From assembly GCA_020638555.1 (NCBI GenBank), contig JACKII010000001.1, positions 620,001 through 684,000 of the forward strand: DNA of 64,000 nucleotides, written 5' to 3'. Position 1 is the first letter of the stretch; every line of letters begins with the position of its first letter. This document shows, one piece after another, positions 15,377-23,762 of the stretch. Origin of the DNA: Alphaproteobacteria bacterium (GTDB lineage: Bacteria > Pseudomonadota > Alphaproteobacteria > Bin95). A program made the position numbers and the translations under genes. The notes under the pieces were generated by a model. That model was not told the DNA's origin. It ran no database searches and saw only the letters and a list, made by a program, of their open reading frames with translations.

Positions 15377-16312
15377 CTAGAACGCGGTGACGCTCACCCC
15401 GGCGAGCCTCGCGGCAACCGCCGCCCGGTCCGGCAGGGCGGTTTGGGCGCCGAAGCCGGTGCAGGCAAGGCCGCCGGCGGCGCTGGCGAGGCGGAGCGCC
15501 TCGGGCAGGGGGGCGCCTTCGGCCATGGCCGTTGCCAGGCCGCCGACAAAGGCATCGCCGGCGCCGGTGGTATCGACGATGGCGACCGGCAGCGCCGACG
15601 CACGCCAGGCCTCGCCGGCGGCGGTCGCCGCCAGGGTGCCGTCGCCGCCCAAGGTCACGATCACGGTCGCGCCGAGCCGGGCCGCCAGGGCGCGGCTCAG
15701 GGCCGGGACGTCAGCCGCGGCCAAGCCCACCTGTGCGGCCAGGCCCACCTGTGCGGCCAGGCCCACGGCCTCCAATGCGTTCACCACCCAGCAGTCGACC
15801 GCGCCCCGGGCCGGCTCTGGCAGGGCGCCGAACGGGGCGAGGTTCAGCAGGGTGAGGGCGCCCGCCGCCTTGGCCGCTCGCAGGGCCGCAGCGGTCTCGG
15901 CGAAGGGCACTTCCATCTGGCAGACGAGGACATCGCCGGGGTGGAGGTCGGTCAGCTGGTCGGCCCGCACCGCCCGGTTGGCGCCGCTGGCGACGACGAT
16001 GGCGTTTTCGCCGTCGTCCGCCACCATCACCGCGGCGAGCCCGGTCGGCTCGGCCACCACGCGCACGTCGTGGTGGTCCACGCCCGCCGCCGTCATGGCG
16101 TCCAGCGGGATCGCGGCCATGGCGTCGTCGCCGACCGCGCCCACCATGCGCACGTCCGCGCCCAGCCGGGCCGCGGCCACGGCCTGGTTGCAGCCCTTGC
16201 CGCCCGGCACGGCCTGATAGCCCGGCGTCAGCACGGTCTCGCCCGGCACCGGCAGGTGGTCCACCCCCAGGGCCAGGTCAGTGTTGATGGAGCCGAAAAC
16301 GATGACCGCCAT
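15377..16312 (-). CDS. rbsK: ribokinase (PfkB family)
   Basis: A 311-residue sugar kinase. The N-terminal FGSINTD and GGKGCNQAVAAARLGA motifs bind the sugar, and DTTGAGDAF near the C-terminus holds the anion hole and catalytic Asp253. These match ribokinase more closely than other PfkB kinases; phosphorylation of ribose or deoxyribose for the pentose phosphate pathway is the likely role. An 18-bp tandem duplication inserts repeated VGLAAQ units at about residues 182-196, just after the PfkB N-x-x-E-type segment (NALEA). No ribose transporter is nearby. Confidence 0.9.
   Translation of the reverse strand: MAVIVFGSINTDLALGVDHLPVPGETVLTPGYQAVPGGKGCNQAVAAARLGADVRMVGAVGDDAMAAIPLDAMTAAGVDHHDVRVVAEPTGLAAVMVADDGENAIVVASGANRAVRADQLTDLHPGDVLVCQMEVPFAETAAALRAAKAAGALTLLNLAPFGALPEPARGAVDCWVVNALEAVGLAAQVGLAAQVGLAAADVPALSRALAARLGATVIVTLGGDGTLAATAAGEAWRASALPVAIVDTTGAGDAFVGGLATAMAEGAPLPEALRLASAAGGLACTGFGAQTALPDRAAVAARLAGVSVTAF
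15725..15766 (-). repeat. 18-bp tandem repeat within ribokinase
   Basis: Two identical 18-bp units (15725-15742, 15743-15760) and a 6-bp partial third. They are in frame and encode repeats of VGLAAQ. Confidence 0.92.
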
Positions 16313-16336
16313 GGCCGCAGCCCTCGGGTCTAGGGT

Positions 16337-16434
16337 GGAGTCTTTTCAAGCTGGCTCACCAGCCCATCTCCCCTGTCCTCGCGGAAGCGGGAGATGGGGC
16401 AGGAAGTGGGTCAACCAGGACCGCAAGCACACTA
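16337..16434 (+). repeat. dispersed repeat family A, copy 3 (short form)
   Basis: Reads AGTCTTTTCAAGCTGGCTCAC, then CCCATCTCCCCTGTCC, a CGCGGAAGCGGGAGATGGGG segment and GTCAACCAGGACCGCAAGC, ending CACACTA. The final CTA is the complement of the peroxiredoxin TAG stop. Confidence 0.85.
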
Positions 16435-16920
16435 GCCGAGTTGTGCCAGCACCGCCTCGGCGCTGGAGACGCCGTATTCGCCCGGCGGTTCGGCCCAGAG
16501 ATCGGTCACGACGTTGTTCTCGATCCGCATGGCATAGCGCTTGGAGCGGACGCCATAGCCGCGGGCGCTCATGTCGTTGGATAGGCCGATGGCCTTGGCG
16601 AAGTCGGCGATCCCGTCGGAGAGCATGGTGACCTTGCCGTCGGCGCCGTGCGCCTGTCCCCAGGCGCGCATCACGGCGGCATCGTTGACGCTGAGGCAGA
16701 CCACCTCGTCCACGCCCTTGGCCTTGATCGCGTCGGCGTTGTTCACGAAGCCCGGCAGGTGCTTGGCCGAGCAGGTGCGGGTGAAGGCGCCCGGCACGGC
16801 GAACAGGACGACGGTCTTGCCGCCCAGCAATTCGTGCGCCGGCTTCGCCTCCGGGCCGCCGCTTTCGCCGATGAAATAGAGGTTGACGTTGGGAATGGTA
16901 TCGCCGGCTTGGATCGGCAT
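16432..16920 (-). CDS. peroxiredoxin (Prx5-type, redoxin domain)
   Basis: A 162-residue thiol peroxidase of the Prx5/AhpE-like group that reduces H2O2 and organic hydroperoxides, usually with glutathione or glutaredoxin. The VPGAFTRTCS motif puts the peroxidatic cysteine at residue 50, and RYAMRIENNVV and the arginine of the active site follow. No resolving cysteine is evident, consistent with a 1-Cys mechanism. The start at 16920 has ACGGAG upstream; the longer frame encodes a 15-bp repeat array and is not conserved-looking. The stop is provided by the end of a family A repeat. Confidence 0.92.
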   Translation of the reverse strand: MPIQAGDTIPNVNLYFIGESGGPEAKPAHELLGGKTVVLFAVPGAFTRTCSAKHLPGFVNNADAIKAKGVDEVVCLSVNDAAVMRAWGQAHGADGKVTMLSDGIADFAKAIGLSNDMSARGYGVRSKRYAMRIENNVVTDLWAEPPGEYGVSSAEAVLAQLG

Positions 16921-16940
16921 GGCGCAACTCCGTCTGGACG

Positions 16941-16985
16941 TGGGTTCGGAAGACTTGGATTCGGAAGACGTGGGTTCGGAAAATC
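16941..16985. repeat. 15-bp tandem repeat, three copies
   Basis: TGGGTTCGGAAGACT, TGGATTCGGAAGACG and TGGGTTCGGAAAATC in direct succession, 21-65 bases upstream of the peroxiredoxin start, so within its presumed 5' leader. Confidence 0.92.
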
Positions 16986-17058
16986 CGGCCCCATTCAATC
17001 CGAGCCGCGCCATGCCGTCCAGTCCCACGGCCTCTGCGATGGCCCGTGGCGGCGGCGT

Positions 17059-17223
17059 TCAATAGGGAAGGTGCACCATCATCCCGACCCAGAGCAGCCC
17101 CAGGGCGATGGCCGCCCAAAGCCAGGTGCGGGCGCCGTTCGCGTCCAGCCAGCGGCGGAACCCCGCGCTCGGCAGCCGAGCGGCCTGTCGGGGAAGAACC
17201 GATCCTTTCATCAGCATTGCCAT
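17059..17223 (-). CDS. small single-pass membrane protein
   Basis: A 54-residue ORF with a strong GGAGGAGG ribosome site directly before ATG 17223. It has a basic N-terminal half (about 1-33, with KGSVLPRQAAR and FRRWL) and one membrane span (about 34-52). The N-terminus is predicted to be cytoplasmic. I do not recognise a family. It precedes the peroxiredoxin gene on the same strand, with a 138-bp gap holding the 15-bp repeats. The ribosome site and clean TM segment make it likely to be real. Confidence 0.6.
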   Translation of the reverse strand: MAMLMKGSVLPRQAARLPSAGFRRWLDANGARTWLWAAIALGLLWVGMMVHLPY

Positions 17224-17374
17224 GACCTCCTCCAAACCGCCCCGGGGCGAGGACATTTCGCTCTGCCCGAGGCATGGAAGGGAATCTAGGGGCTCTGATG
17301 CGATACGGATGTAAACTGGTTCACAGGCCGGCGAAAATTTGCGGCCCCACGCACCGGATGGGGCGGGGGCGCCC

Positions 17375-18109
17375 TCAGGCGCGGGCGCTGCGGCCGCCGT
17401 CCACCGGCACGGCCATGCCGGTCATGAAGCTGGCGCCGGGGCCGGCGAGGAAGGCGATCAGGCTCCCGACCTCTTCCGGCTCGGCGATCCGGCCCATCGG
17501 GTGTTTCCGACGCGCCGCTTCCAGGGCTTCCTCGTGCGAGGAGAAATTCCAGAGCATGGAGGCGACCAGTGGCGTGTTCACCGTGCCGGGGCAGACAGCG
17601 TTGACGCGGATATTCTCTTCGGCATGGTCCATGGCCAGCGACCGGGTCAGGGCGACCACGCCGCCCTTGGAGGCGGAATAGGCGATGTGGCTGAAATTGC
17701 CGCGAATGCCGTCGATGGAGGCGACGTTGACGATGGCGCCGCCGCCCGCCCGCCGCAGCGCCGGGATCGCCGCCTTGCAGCCCAGGAACACGCCTTTCAG
17801 GTTGATGTCGTGGACCAGGTCCCAGGTGGCGGTGTCCGTGTCCTCGCAATTGGCCTCGCGCAGGATGCCGGCATTGTTGACCAGCACGTCGAGCCGGCCG
17901 AACTCACGCTCGATCCGGGCGACGCAGTCGCGCCACTGGTCCTCGAAGCGCACGTCCAGCAGGCAGGCAGGGTTCAGGTCCGCCCGCTGCGCCTCGGTCT
18001 CGACGGCGGCGACCACGGTCGCGCCCGCTGCCGCCAGGGCCGCGACCGCTGCCCGACCGATACCGCCCGCCGCGCCGGAGACCAGCGCCACTTTGCCGTC
18101 CAATGTCAT
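17375..18109 (-). CDS. SDR family oxidoreductase
   Basis: A 244-residue classical short-chain dehydrogenase using NAD(P)H. It has SGAAGGIG (11-18), NNAG near residue 84, a catalytic Ser (NVASIDG), and YSASK with Tyr and Lys about 14 residues later. PVDGG near the C-terminus is typical of SDRs acting on hydroxyacyl or sugar substrates. The substrate is unknown. It starts at 18109 where the family match begins, 40 bases downstream of the sdhAF4 stop on the same strand. Confidence 0.9.
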   Translation of the reverse strand: MTLDGKVALVSGAAGGIGRAAVAALAAAGATVVAAVETEAQRADLNPACLLDVRFEDQWRDCVARIEREFGRLDVLVNNAGILREANCEDTDTATWDLVHDINLKGVFLGCKAAIPALRRAGGGAIVNVASIDGIRGNFSHIAYSASKGGVVALTRSLAMDHAEENIRVNAVCPGTVNTPLVASMLWNFSSHEEALEAARRKHPMGRIAEPEEVGSLIAFLAGPGASFMTGMAVPVDGGRSARA

Positions 18110-18149
18110 GATGACCCGCCCTCGCTTCGGTCGGTCGTGCCGCCCCGGC

Positions 18150-18323
18150 TCAGAAATCGATGCAGCGGCCGTTGATTTCCCAGTCGCCATAGCGGGTCGG
18201 GTCCGGCTTGGTCGGATCCTCGCCGGCGGGCGGCGGCTGCTTCTGCGGGCCCGGGTCCTTGTAGACGGTCGGGGTGGCCTTGGGTGCCGGCGTTTCGGCC
18301 GGCGGGGTGGGCTTGTCGCTCAT
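18150..18323 (-). CDS. sdhAF4: DUF1674 protein, succinate dehydrogenase assembly factor 4 type
   Basis: A 57-residue protein with a proline-rich N-terminal half and the diagnostic C-terminus DPTRYGDWEINGRCIDF. This is the DUF1674/SDHAF4 signature; in mitochondria SDHAF4 binds the flavinylated SdhA subunit and aids its assembly into complex II. In alphaproteobacteria such genes are commonly found near htpX and rsmB, as here. The ATG at 18323 is the only sensible start. The short length explains why it is easily missed. Confidence 0.88.
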   Translation of the reverse strand: MSDKPTPPAETPAPKATPTVYKDPGPQKQPPPAGEDPTKPDPTRYGDWEINGRCIDF

Positions 18324-18470
18324 GCGCGCATTCCCTTGGGGGACGTGTCGACGATCGGTTCAACCGGTCTTATCACGCCGGCCGGGCGGGCGGCCACCCG
18401 CTTGATTCAACCGGCACCGCCCCCTATTTCCAGCCTGTTCGACCCGGAATCGGAGAGAGGGGCGGCCCGC

Positions 18471-19361
18471 ATGGCCCGGACCTTTATGCTGCTGGCGGCG
18501 ATGACCGCGCTGTTCCTCGTCGCCGGCTGGCTGATGGGCGGCCAGGGCGGCATGATGATCGCCTTGGTGTTCGCGCTGGCCACCAACGCCTTCGCGTTCT
18601 GGAATTCCGACAAGGTCGTGCTGCGCATGTACAATGCGCAGGAGATCGGCCGCGCCGATGCCCCCGGCCTCTATGAGATGATCGAGGGGCTGGCGGAGCG
18701 CGCGGACCTGCCCATGCCGCGGGTCTATCTGATCGACGAGGACCAGCCGAACGCCTTCGCCACCGGCCGCAGCCCGGAGCACGCGGCCGTGGCCGTCACC
18801 ACCGGCCTGATGCATCGCCTCGGCCAGCAGGAGGTGGCGGGCGTGGTGGCGCACGAACTGGCGCACATCAAACACCGCGATACGCTCACCATGACGGTGA
18901 CGGCAACCATTGCCGGCGCCATCGGCGTGCTGGCCAACATCGCCTCGTTCCAGATGCTGTTCGGCGACAACCGCAACAATCCGCTGGGCGTGGTCGGCGT
19001 GCTGGCCAGCATGATCCTGGCGCCGCTGGCGGCCACCCTGGTACAGATGGCGATCAGCCGCGCCCGCGAATACCAGGCCGACGCCCTGGGGGCAGAGATC
19101 TGCGGCGATCCGCTCTGGCTGGCGGATGCGCTGGCCGGCCTCAGCCGCGATGCCGAGCGCATCGACAACCGCCATGCCGAGCGCAACCCGGCCACGGCGC
19201 ATCTGTTCATCGTAAATCCGTTGCATGCGCGCGCCATTGATGGTTTGTTCGCCACCCATCCGCCCATGGAAGAGCGCATTCGCCGGCTGCGCGCGATGGC
19301 CGGCAGCACCGGCCATGGCAGCTTCGCGACTCGCGGACAAGCGCCCGGCCCCTGGGGCTGA
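18471..19361 (+). CDS. htpX: zinc metalloprotease HtpX
   Basis: A 296-residue M48 membrane protease that degrades damaged inner-membrane proteins. Two N-terminal membrane helices (about 5-22, 27-45) precede the HELAH zinc motif (128-132), two more hydrophobic segments (about 140-160, 175-195) and SRAREYQADALGAE, which supplies the third zinc ligand. The start at 18471 has GGAGAGAGG upstream; the longer frame begins inside intergenic DNA. Divergent from sdhAF4; rsmB follows 50 bp downstream. Confidence 0.95.
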   Translation: MARTFMLLAAMTALFLVAGWLMGGQGGMMIALVFALATNAFAFWNSDKVVLRMYNAQEIGRADAPGLYEMIEGLAERADLPMPRVYLIDEDQPNAFATGRSPEHAAVAVTTGLMHRLGQQEVAGVVAHELAHIKHRDTLTMTVTATIAGAIGVLANIASFQMLFGDNRNNPLGVVGVLASMILAPLAATLVQMAISRAREYQADALGAEICGDPLWLADALAGLSRDAERIDNRHAERNPATAHLFIVNPLHARAIDGLFATHPPMEERIRRLRAMAGSTGHGSFATRGQAPGPWG

Positions 19362-19410
19362 GGGCGCGTTCGGCCTCGGGTGGCCACTGCATAAGGTTTA
19401 AGAGTTCACC

Positions 19411-20793
19411 ATGTCTGACGAGCGGCCGCCCCGGCCGTCTGCCCGCAGCGGTTCGCGCCGCCCGGCCCCTGCTTCTTCCGCCCGCCGGCCCACCCGTCCG
19501 CCGGAAGCGCCCAGCCCGCGCGCCGCGGCCGGCCGCACCCTTTATCATGTGCTGGACCGGCGCCGCCCGCTCGAAGAGGCGATGGCGGAAGACCCGGCCT
19601 GGGGCAAGCTGCACGGCCGCGACCGCGCCTTCGCCCGCCTGCTGGTGACCACTGTCCTGCGCCGGCTCGGCCAGATCGACGATGCGGTCGGCCGGTTCGT
19701 CCAGCGTCAGCCGGAAGGCCGCGACGCCTATGTGCGGCACGTGCTGCGCCTCGCCGCCGCCCAGTTGCTGTTCCTGGATACGCCGCCGCACGCCGCCGTC
19801 GATCAGGCGACGCGCATGACCCGTGGCCCCGGCATGAAATCCATGGTGAATGCCGTGCTGCGCCGGCTGGTGGAGGCGCGCGGCACCGTCCTGCGCGAGC
19901 AGGACGCCGACCGGCTGAACCTGCCGGACTGGCTCTGGCGCTCCTGGTGCGAGGCCTATGGCGAGGCCGCCACCCGCGCCATCGTCCGCGCCCAGATGCA
20001 GGACCCGCCGCTCGACATCACGCTGCGTGCGGGGCAGGACCTGACGGTCTGGGCCGAGCGGTTGCAGGGCCGGGTGCTGCCGACCGGCACCATCCGCATT
20101 GCCAAGACCACCCATGTGCCGAACCTGTTCGGCTATGGCCAGGGGGTGTGGTGGGTGCAGGACGCCGCCGCGGCGCTGCCGGCCCGGCTGATGGGCGACG
20201 TCCATGGCAAGAGCGTGGTCGACCTCGCCGCCGCGCCCGGCGGCAAGACGCTGCAACTGGCCGCGGCCGGGGCGCAGGTGATGGCGGTCGACCAGTCGCG
20301 CGAGCGCCTGGAACGCCTGTTCGAGAATCTGGAGCGCACCAATCTCTCGGCCGACACCGACGTTGCCGATGGCCGCTACTGGCGGCCGCGCTCGCCGGTG
20401 GACGCGGTGTTGCTGGACGCGCCCTGCTCGACCACCGGCACGGCGCGTCGCCATCCCGACGTGCTCTGGAACAAGACGCCCGAGGCCATTGCCAGCCTGA
20501 CCCAGGTGCAGGACGCGCTGCTGAAGAACGCCGCCGGCATGGTCAAGCCCGGCGGCCTGCTGGTCTATGCCTGCTGCTCGTTGCAGCCGGAGGAAGGGCC
20601 GAAGCGGATCGAGGCGTTCCTGCGCCGCCATCCCGCCTGGGGGCGGCAGCCGGTTGGCGCGGGCGAAATTCCCGGCTGCGCCGAATTCGTCACGGCCAAC
20701 GGCGACCTCCGCACCCTGCCGAGCCACTGGCCGGGGCAGGGCGGCATCGACGGCTTCTACATCGCCCGCCTGGTGCATCGAGGGGCGACTTAA
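19411..20793 (+). CDS. rsmB: 16S rRNA (cytosine-C5) methyltransferase RsmB-like
   Basis: A 460-residue protein with an N-terminal NusB-like RNA-binding domain (about 42-165, after a disordered basic tail) and a SAM-dependent m5C methyltransferase domain. SAM motif I is DLAAAPGGKT; the two catalytic cysteines lie in LLDAPCSTTGT and VYACCSLQPEE. The order matches RsmB (Sun), which methylates C967 of 16S rRNA in E. coli. An RsmF-like or tRNA role is possible but the NusB domain favours RsmB. Linked with rpe and purH downstream. Confidence 0.92.
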   Translation: MSDERPPRPSARSGSRRPAPASSARRPTRPPEAPSPRAAAGRTLYHVLDRRRPLEEAMAEDPAWGKLHGRDRAFARLLVTTVLRRLGQIDDAVGRFVQRQPEGRDAYVRHVLRLAAAQLLFLDTPPHAAVDQATRMTRGPGMKSMVNAVLRRLVEARGTVLREQDADRLNLPDWLWRSWCEAYGEAATRAIVRAQMQDPPLDITLRAGQDLTVWAERLQGRVLPTGTIRIAKTTHVPNLFGYGQGVWWVQDAAAALPARLMGDVHGKSVVDLAAAPGGKTLQLAAAGAQVMAVDQSRERLERLFENLERTNLSADTDVADGRYWRPRSPVDAVLLDAPCSTTGTARRHPDVLWNKTPEAIASLTQVQDALLKNAAGMVKPGGLLVYACCSLQPEEGPKRIEAFLRRHPAWGRQPVGAGEIPGCAEFVTANGDLRTLPSHWPGQGGIDGFYIARLVHRGAT

Positions 20794-20860
20794 GGGCCGC
20801 TTGTCGGCCGGGGAGTCGCCTGCTAGGCGATCATCCGACAGGAGCCGCAGGACCGGACCC

Positions 20861-21538
20861 ATGAGCCAGAAACAACCCCTCGCGATCGCGCCGTCGATCC
20901 TTTCCGCCGATTTCGCCAAGCTGGGGGAGGAGGTGCGCGCCATCACCGCCGCCGGCGCCGATCTGGTGCATGTGGACGTGATGGACGGCCATTTCGTGCC
21001 CAACCTCACCATCGGGCCGGACGTGCTGAAGGCGCTGAAGCCGCACTCGCACCTGCCGTTCGACGTGCATCTGATGATCAGCCCGGTCGACCCCTATATC
21101 GACGCCTTCGTCCAAGCCGGCGCCGACTATCTGACCGTGCATGTTGAGGCCGGGCCGCACGTGCACCGCTCGTTGCAGGCGGTGAAGGCCGCGGGCTGCA
21201 AGGCCGGTGTCACGCTGAACCCGGGCACGCCGGTCGAAACCGTGCTGGGCGTGCTCGACCTCTGCGACCTGGTGCTGGTGATGAGCGTCAATCCGGGCTT
21301 TGGCGGCCAATCCTTCATCGACAGCCAGATCGCCAAGATCGAACGCCTGCGCCAGGCCATCGATGCCTCTGCCCGCCCGGTGCGGCTGGAGGTGGACGGC
21401 GGCGTCAAGCCGGAGAATGCCGGCCGCATCTTCCGCGCCGGCGCCGACACGCTGGTGGCCGGCTCGGCCGTGTTCGCCGGCGGGCCCGCGCGCTATGCCG
21501 CGAACATCCGGGCGCTGCGCGATGCCTGTGTGGAATAG
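20861..21538 (+). CDS. rpe: ribulose-phosphate 3-epimerase
   Basis: A 225-residue TIM-barrel enzyme interconverting ribulose-5-phosphate and xylulose-5-phosphate. APSILSADF at the N-terminus, HVDVMDGHFVPN with metal-binding His and Asp, DVHLMI, MSVNPGFGGQSF and EVDGGVKPEN are all in place. The length is normal. It lies 67 bp after rsmB in the same direction. No Calvin-cycle genes are present in the window, so a pentose-phosphate role is likeliest. Confidence 0.96.
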   Translation: MSQKQPLAIAPSILSADFAKLGEEVRAITAAGADLVHVDVMDGHFVPNLTIGPDVLKALKPHSHLPFDVHLMISPVDPYIDAFVQAGADYLTVHVEAGPHVHRSLQAVKAAGCKAGVTLNPGTPVETVLGVLDLCDLVLVMSVNPGFGGQSFIDSQIAKIERLRQAIDASARPVRLEVDGGVKPENAGRIFRAGADTLVAGSAVFAGGPARYAANIRALRDACVE

Positions 21539-21552
21539 CGGAACCACCCCCA

Positions 21553-21658
21553 ACGCTTCATCCCGAGTGGCCGGCACAGCCGGCATATCGAGGGACGCGG
21601 CGACGGATCCTTTGCGGCATCCCTCGATGCGCGCCGTTGGCGCCACTTGGGATGAAGC
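21553..21658. repeat. long imperfect palindrome between rpe and purH
   Basis: Outer arms CGCTTCATCCCGAGTGGC and GCCACTTGGGATGAAGCG, with inner GAGGGA/TCCCTC pairing, form a hairpin of about 100 nt. It resembles the dispersed CTTCATCC-type repeats of alphaproteobacteria and would fold in the rpe-purH transcript. Confidence 0.8.
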
Positions 21659-21700
21659 GGGTGATCCGCACCACGCCCCCGGCCACAGTGAGAGACTTCC

Positions 21701-23281
21701 ATGACCGACTCCGTGAAAATCACCCGCGCCCTCATCAGCGTGTCCGACAAGACCGGCCTCGCCGAATTCGGCCAGTTTCTGGCGGCCCAAGGGGTGGAGG
21801 TTCTGTCCACCGGCGGCACCGCGCGCACGCTGCGCGAGGCCGGCGTGGCGGTGAAGGACGTCTCGGAAGTCACGGGCTTCCCGGAAATGCTGGACGGCCG
21901 GGTCAAGACCCTGCACCCGATGATCCATGGCGGCCTGCTGGGCCTGCGCGATGGCGGCGAGCACGCCCGGCAGATGGCCGAGCATGGCATCCGGCCGATC
22001 GACCTGCTGGTGGTCAACCTCTACCCGTTCGAGAGCACCGTGGCCGGCGGCGCCGGCTTCGACGACTGCATCGAGAATATCGACATCGGCGGCCCGGCCC
22101 TGATCCGCGCCGCCGCCAAGAACCACGCCTATGTGACCGTGGCGACCGAGCCGGAAGACCTGGCCGCGATCCGCGCCGAGATGGAGGCGCAGAACGGCGC
22201 CACCTCCGCCGCGCTGCGCCGCCGCCTCGCCGCCGCCGCTTATGCCCGCACCGGCGCCTATGACGCCGCCATCGCCCAGTGGTTCGGCCAGCAGGTGGAC
22301 GAGCGCATGCCGCGCCATCTGGCCTTCGGCGGCAAGCGCGGCGACCTGCTGCGCTATGGCGAGAACCCGCACCAGGCGGCCGCCTTCTACGCCAATGGCG
22401 AGGCCCGCCCCGGCGTCGCCTCGGCCAGGATCGTGCAGGGCAAGGAACTCAGCTACAACAACCTGAGCGACACCGACGCGGCGTTCGAATGCGTCGCCGA
22501 GTTCGACCAGCCCGCCGTCGCCATCATCAAGCACGCCAATCCCTGCGGCGTCGCCGTCGGCGCCGATCTGATGGACGCCTGGGTGAAGGCGCTGCGCTGC
22601 GATCCGGTCAGCGCGTTCGGCGGCATTGTCGCCCTGAACCGCGCCCCGGACCCGGCGCTGGCGGAGGAGTTGAACAAGCTGTTCCTCGAAGTCGTGATCG
22701 CGCCCCAGGCCGACGAGGCCACCCTGGCCGTGCTGGGCAAGAAGAGGAACGTGCGGGTGCTGCTGACCGGCGGCATGCCGGACCCGTCGACCCAGCGCCT
22801 GACCGCGCGCACGCTCTCCGGCGGCCTGCTGGTGCAGACCGGCGACAACGGCCGGGTCAGCGCCGACGCGCTGAAGGTGGTCACCAAGCGTGCGCCGAGC
22901 GAGCGGGAAATGGCCGACCTGCTGTTCGCCTTCCGCGTCGCCAAGCACGTGAAGTCGAACGCCATCGTCTATGTCAAGGACGGCGCCACGGTCGGCGTCG
23001 GCGCGGGCCAGATGAGCCGGGTCGATTCCTCGCGCATCGCCGCCCGCAAATCCGCCGATGCGGCGGAGGCGGCGGGCCTGAGCGAGCCGCTCGCCAAGGG
23101 TTCGGTGGTGGCCTCCGATGCCTTCTTCCCGTTCGCCGATGGTTTGTTGAGCGCGGCGGAAGCCGGGGCGACGGCGGTGATCCAGCCGGGCGGCTCGATC
23201 CGCGACAAGGAGGTGATCGCCGCCGCCGACGAGGCCGGCCTCGCCATGGTCTTCACCGGCATGCGCCATTTCCGCCACTGA
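21701..23281 (+). CDS. purH: bifunctional AICAR formyltransferase/IMP cyclohydrolase
   Basis: A 526-residue enzyme for the last two steps of IMP synthesis. The N-terminal MGS-like cyclohydrolase domain (1-200) has LISVSDKTGL, LSTGGT and GRVKTLHPMIHGG; the AICAR formyltransferase part has LRYGENPHQAA, LSYNNLSDTDAA, IIKHANPCG and the C-terminal VASDAFFPFADG...AVIQPGGSIRD and GMRHFRH. Full length. It follows rpe after a palindromic spacer, and a family B repeat separates it from convergent genes. Confidence 0.98.
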   Translation: MTDSVKITRALISVSDKTGLAEFGQFLAAQGVEVLSTGGTARTLREAGVAVKDVSEVTGFPEMLDGRVKTLHPMIHGGLLGLRDGGEHARQMAEHGIRPIDLLVVNLYPFESTVAGGAGFDDCIENIDIGGPALIRAAAKNHAYVTVATEPEDLAAIRAEMEAQNGATSAALRRRLAAAAYARTGAYDAAIAQWFGQQVDERMPRHLAFGGKRGDLLRYGENPHQAAAFYANGEARPGVASARIVQGKELSYNNLSDTDAAFECVAEFDQPAVAIIKHANPCGVAVGADLMDAWVKALRCDPVSAFGGIVALNRAPDPALAEELNKLFLEVVIAPQADEATLAVLGKKRNVRVLLTGGMPDPSTQRLTARTLSGGLLVQTGDNGRVSADALKVVTKRAPSEREMADLLFAFRVAKHVKSNAIVYVKDGATVGVGAGQMSRVDSSRIAARKSADAAEAAGLSEPLAKGSVVASDAFFPFADGLLSAAEAGATAVIQPGGSIRDKEVIAAADEAGLAMVFTGMRHFRH

Positions 23282-23294
23282 GGCGCGGCGGCTG

Positions 23295-23416
23295 TGTCCC
23301 GGAGCCTGCGGAGCGGGCGTCCGGGATCGGTCGATCTCGCGAACACCCACAGCCGCGGTGTTCGATGGAAGACACCGGCCCCGGGTCTCGGCTCCGCCTC
23401 GCCCGGGGAACACCGC
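23295..23416 (+). repeat. dispersed repeat family B, copy 3 (two arms)
   Basis: Left arm TCCCGGAGCCTGCGGAGC..GTCCGGGATCGGTCG, central CTCGCGAACACC and GGTGTTCGATGG, then right arm CACCGGCCCCGGGTCTCGG..CTCGCCCGGGGAACAC. It lies between the convergent purH and small membrane protein genes. Confidence 0.82.
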
Positions 23417-23456
23417 AGCCGAAGGGGGCCTTCGCTGGCGACGTCCCGACGGGCCG

Positions 23457-23714
23457 CTACAGCCCCTCGATCAGGCGTTCGTTGTGGCGGTTGGCGGCGA
23501 TCACCGCCCAGATGATCGAGATCAGCCAGATGACGCCGGTCGCCACCCCGAAGGTCACGAATCCCAGGATCAGGGCGGCCAGCGACAGCACGATCCCCCA
23601 CGGGATCGAGACATAGAGCAGCCCCAGCGGCCCGAACAGGAAGGTCAGCAGGAAGGCCAGGCCCACGCTTTTCGACTGGATCACGCCGCGGGCGACGTCG
23701 GTGTTTCGGGTCAT
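23457..23714 (-). CDS. small two-span membrane protein
   Basis: An 85-residue protein with two hydrophobic spans (about 16-36 and 40-70, the second long enough to be a pair). The FLLTFLFGPLGLLYVS segment resembles TM2-type small membrane proteins seen in many proteobacteria; their function is unknown. An AGGA ribosome site precedes the start (CAAGGACAACAGG). It lies 48 bp downstream of the DUF502 gene on the same strand. Confidence 0.65.
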   Translation of the reverse strand: MTRNTDVARGVIQSKSVGLAFLLTFLFGPLGLLYVSIPWGIVLSLAALILGFVTFGVATGVIWLISIIWAVIAANRHNERLIEGL

Positions 23715-23762
23715 CCTGTTGTCCTTGGATCGGAGCCGCCGGCGCGCCGGATCATGGGCCGA

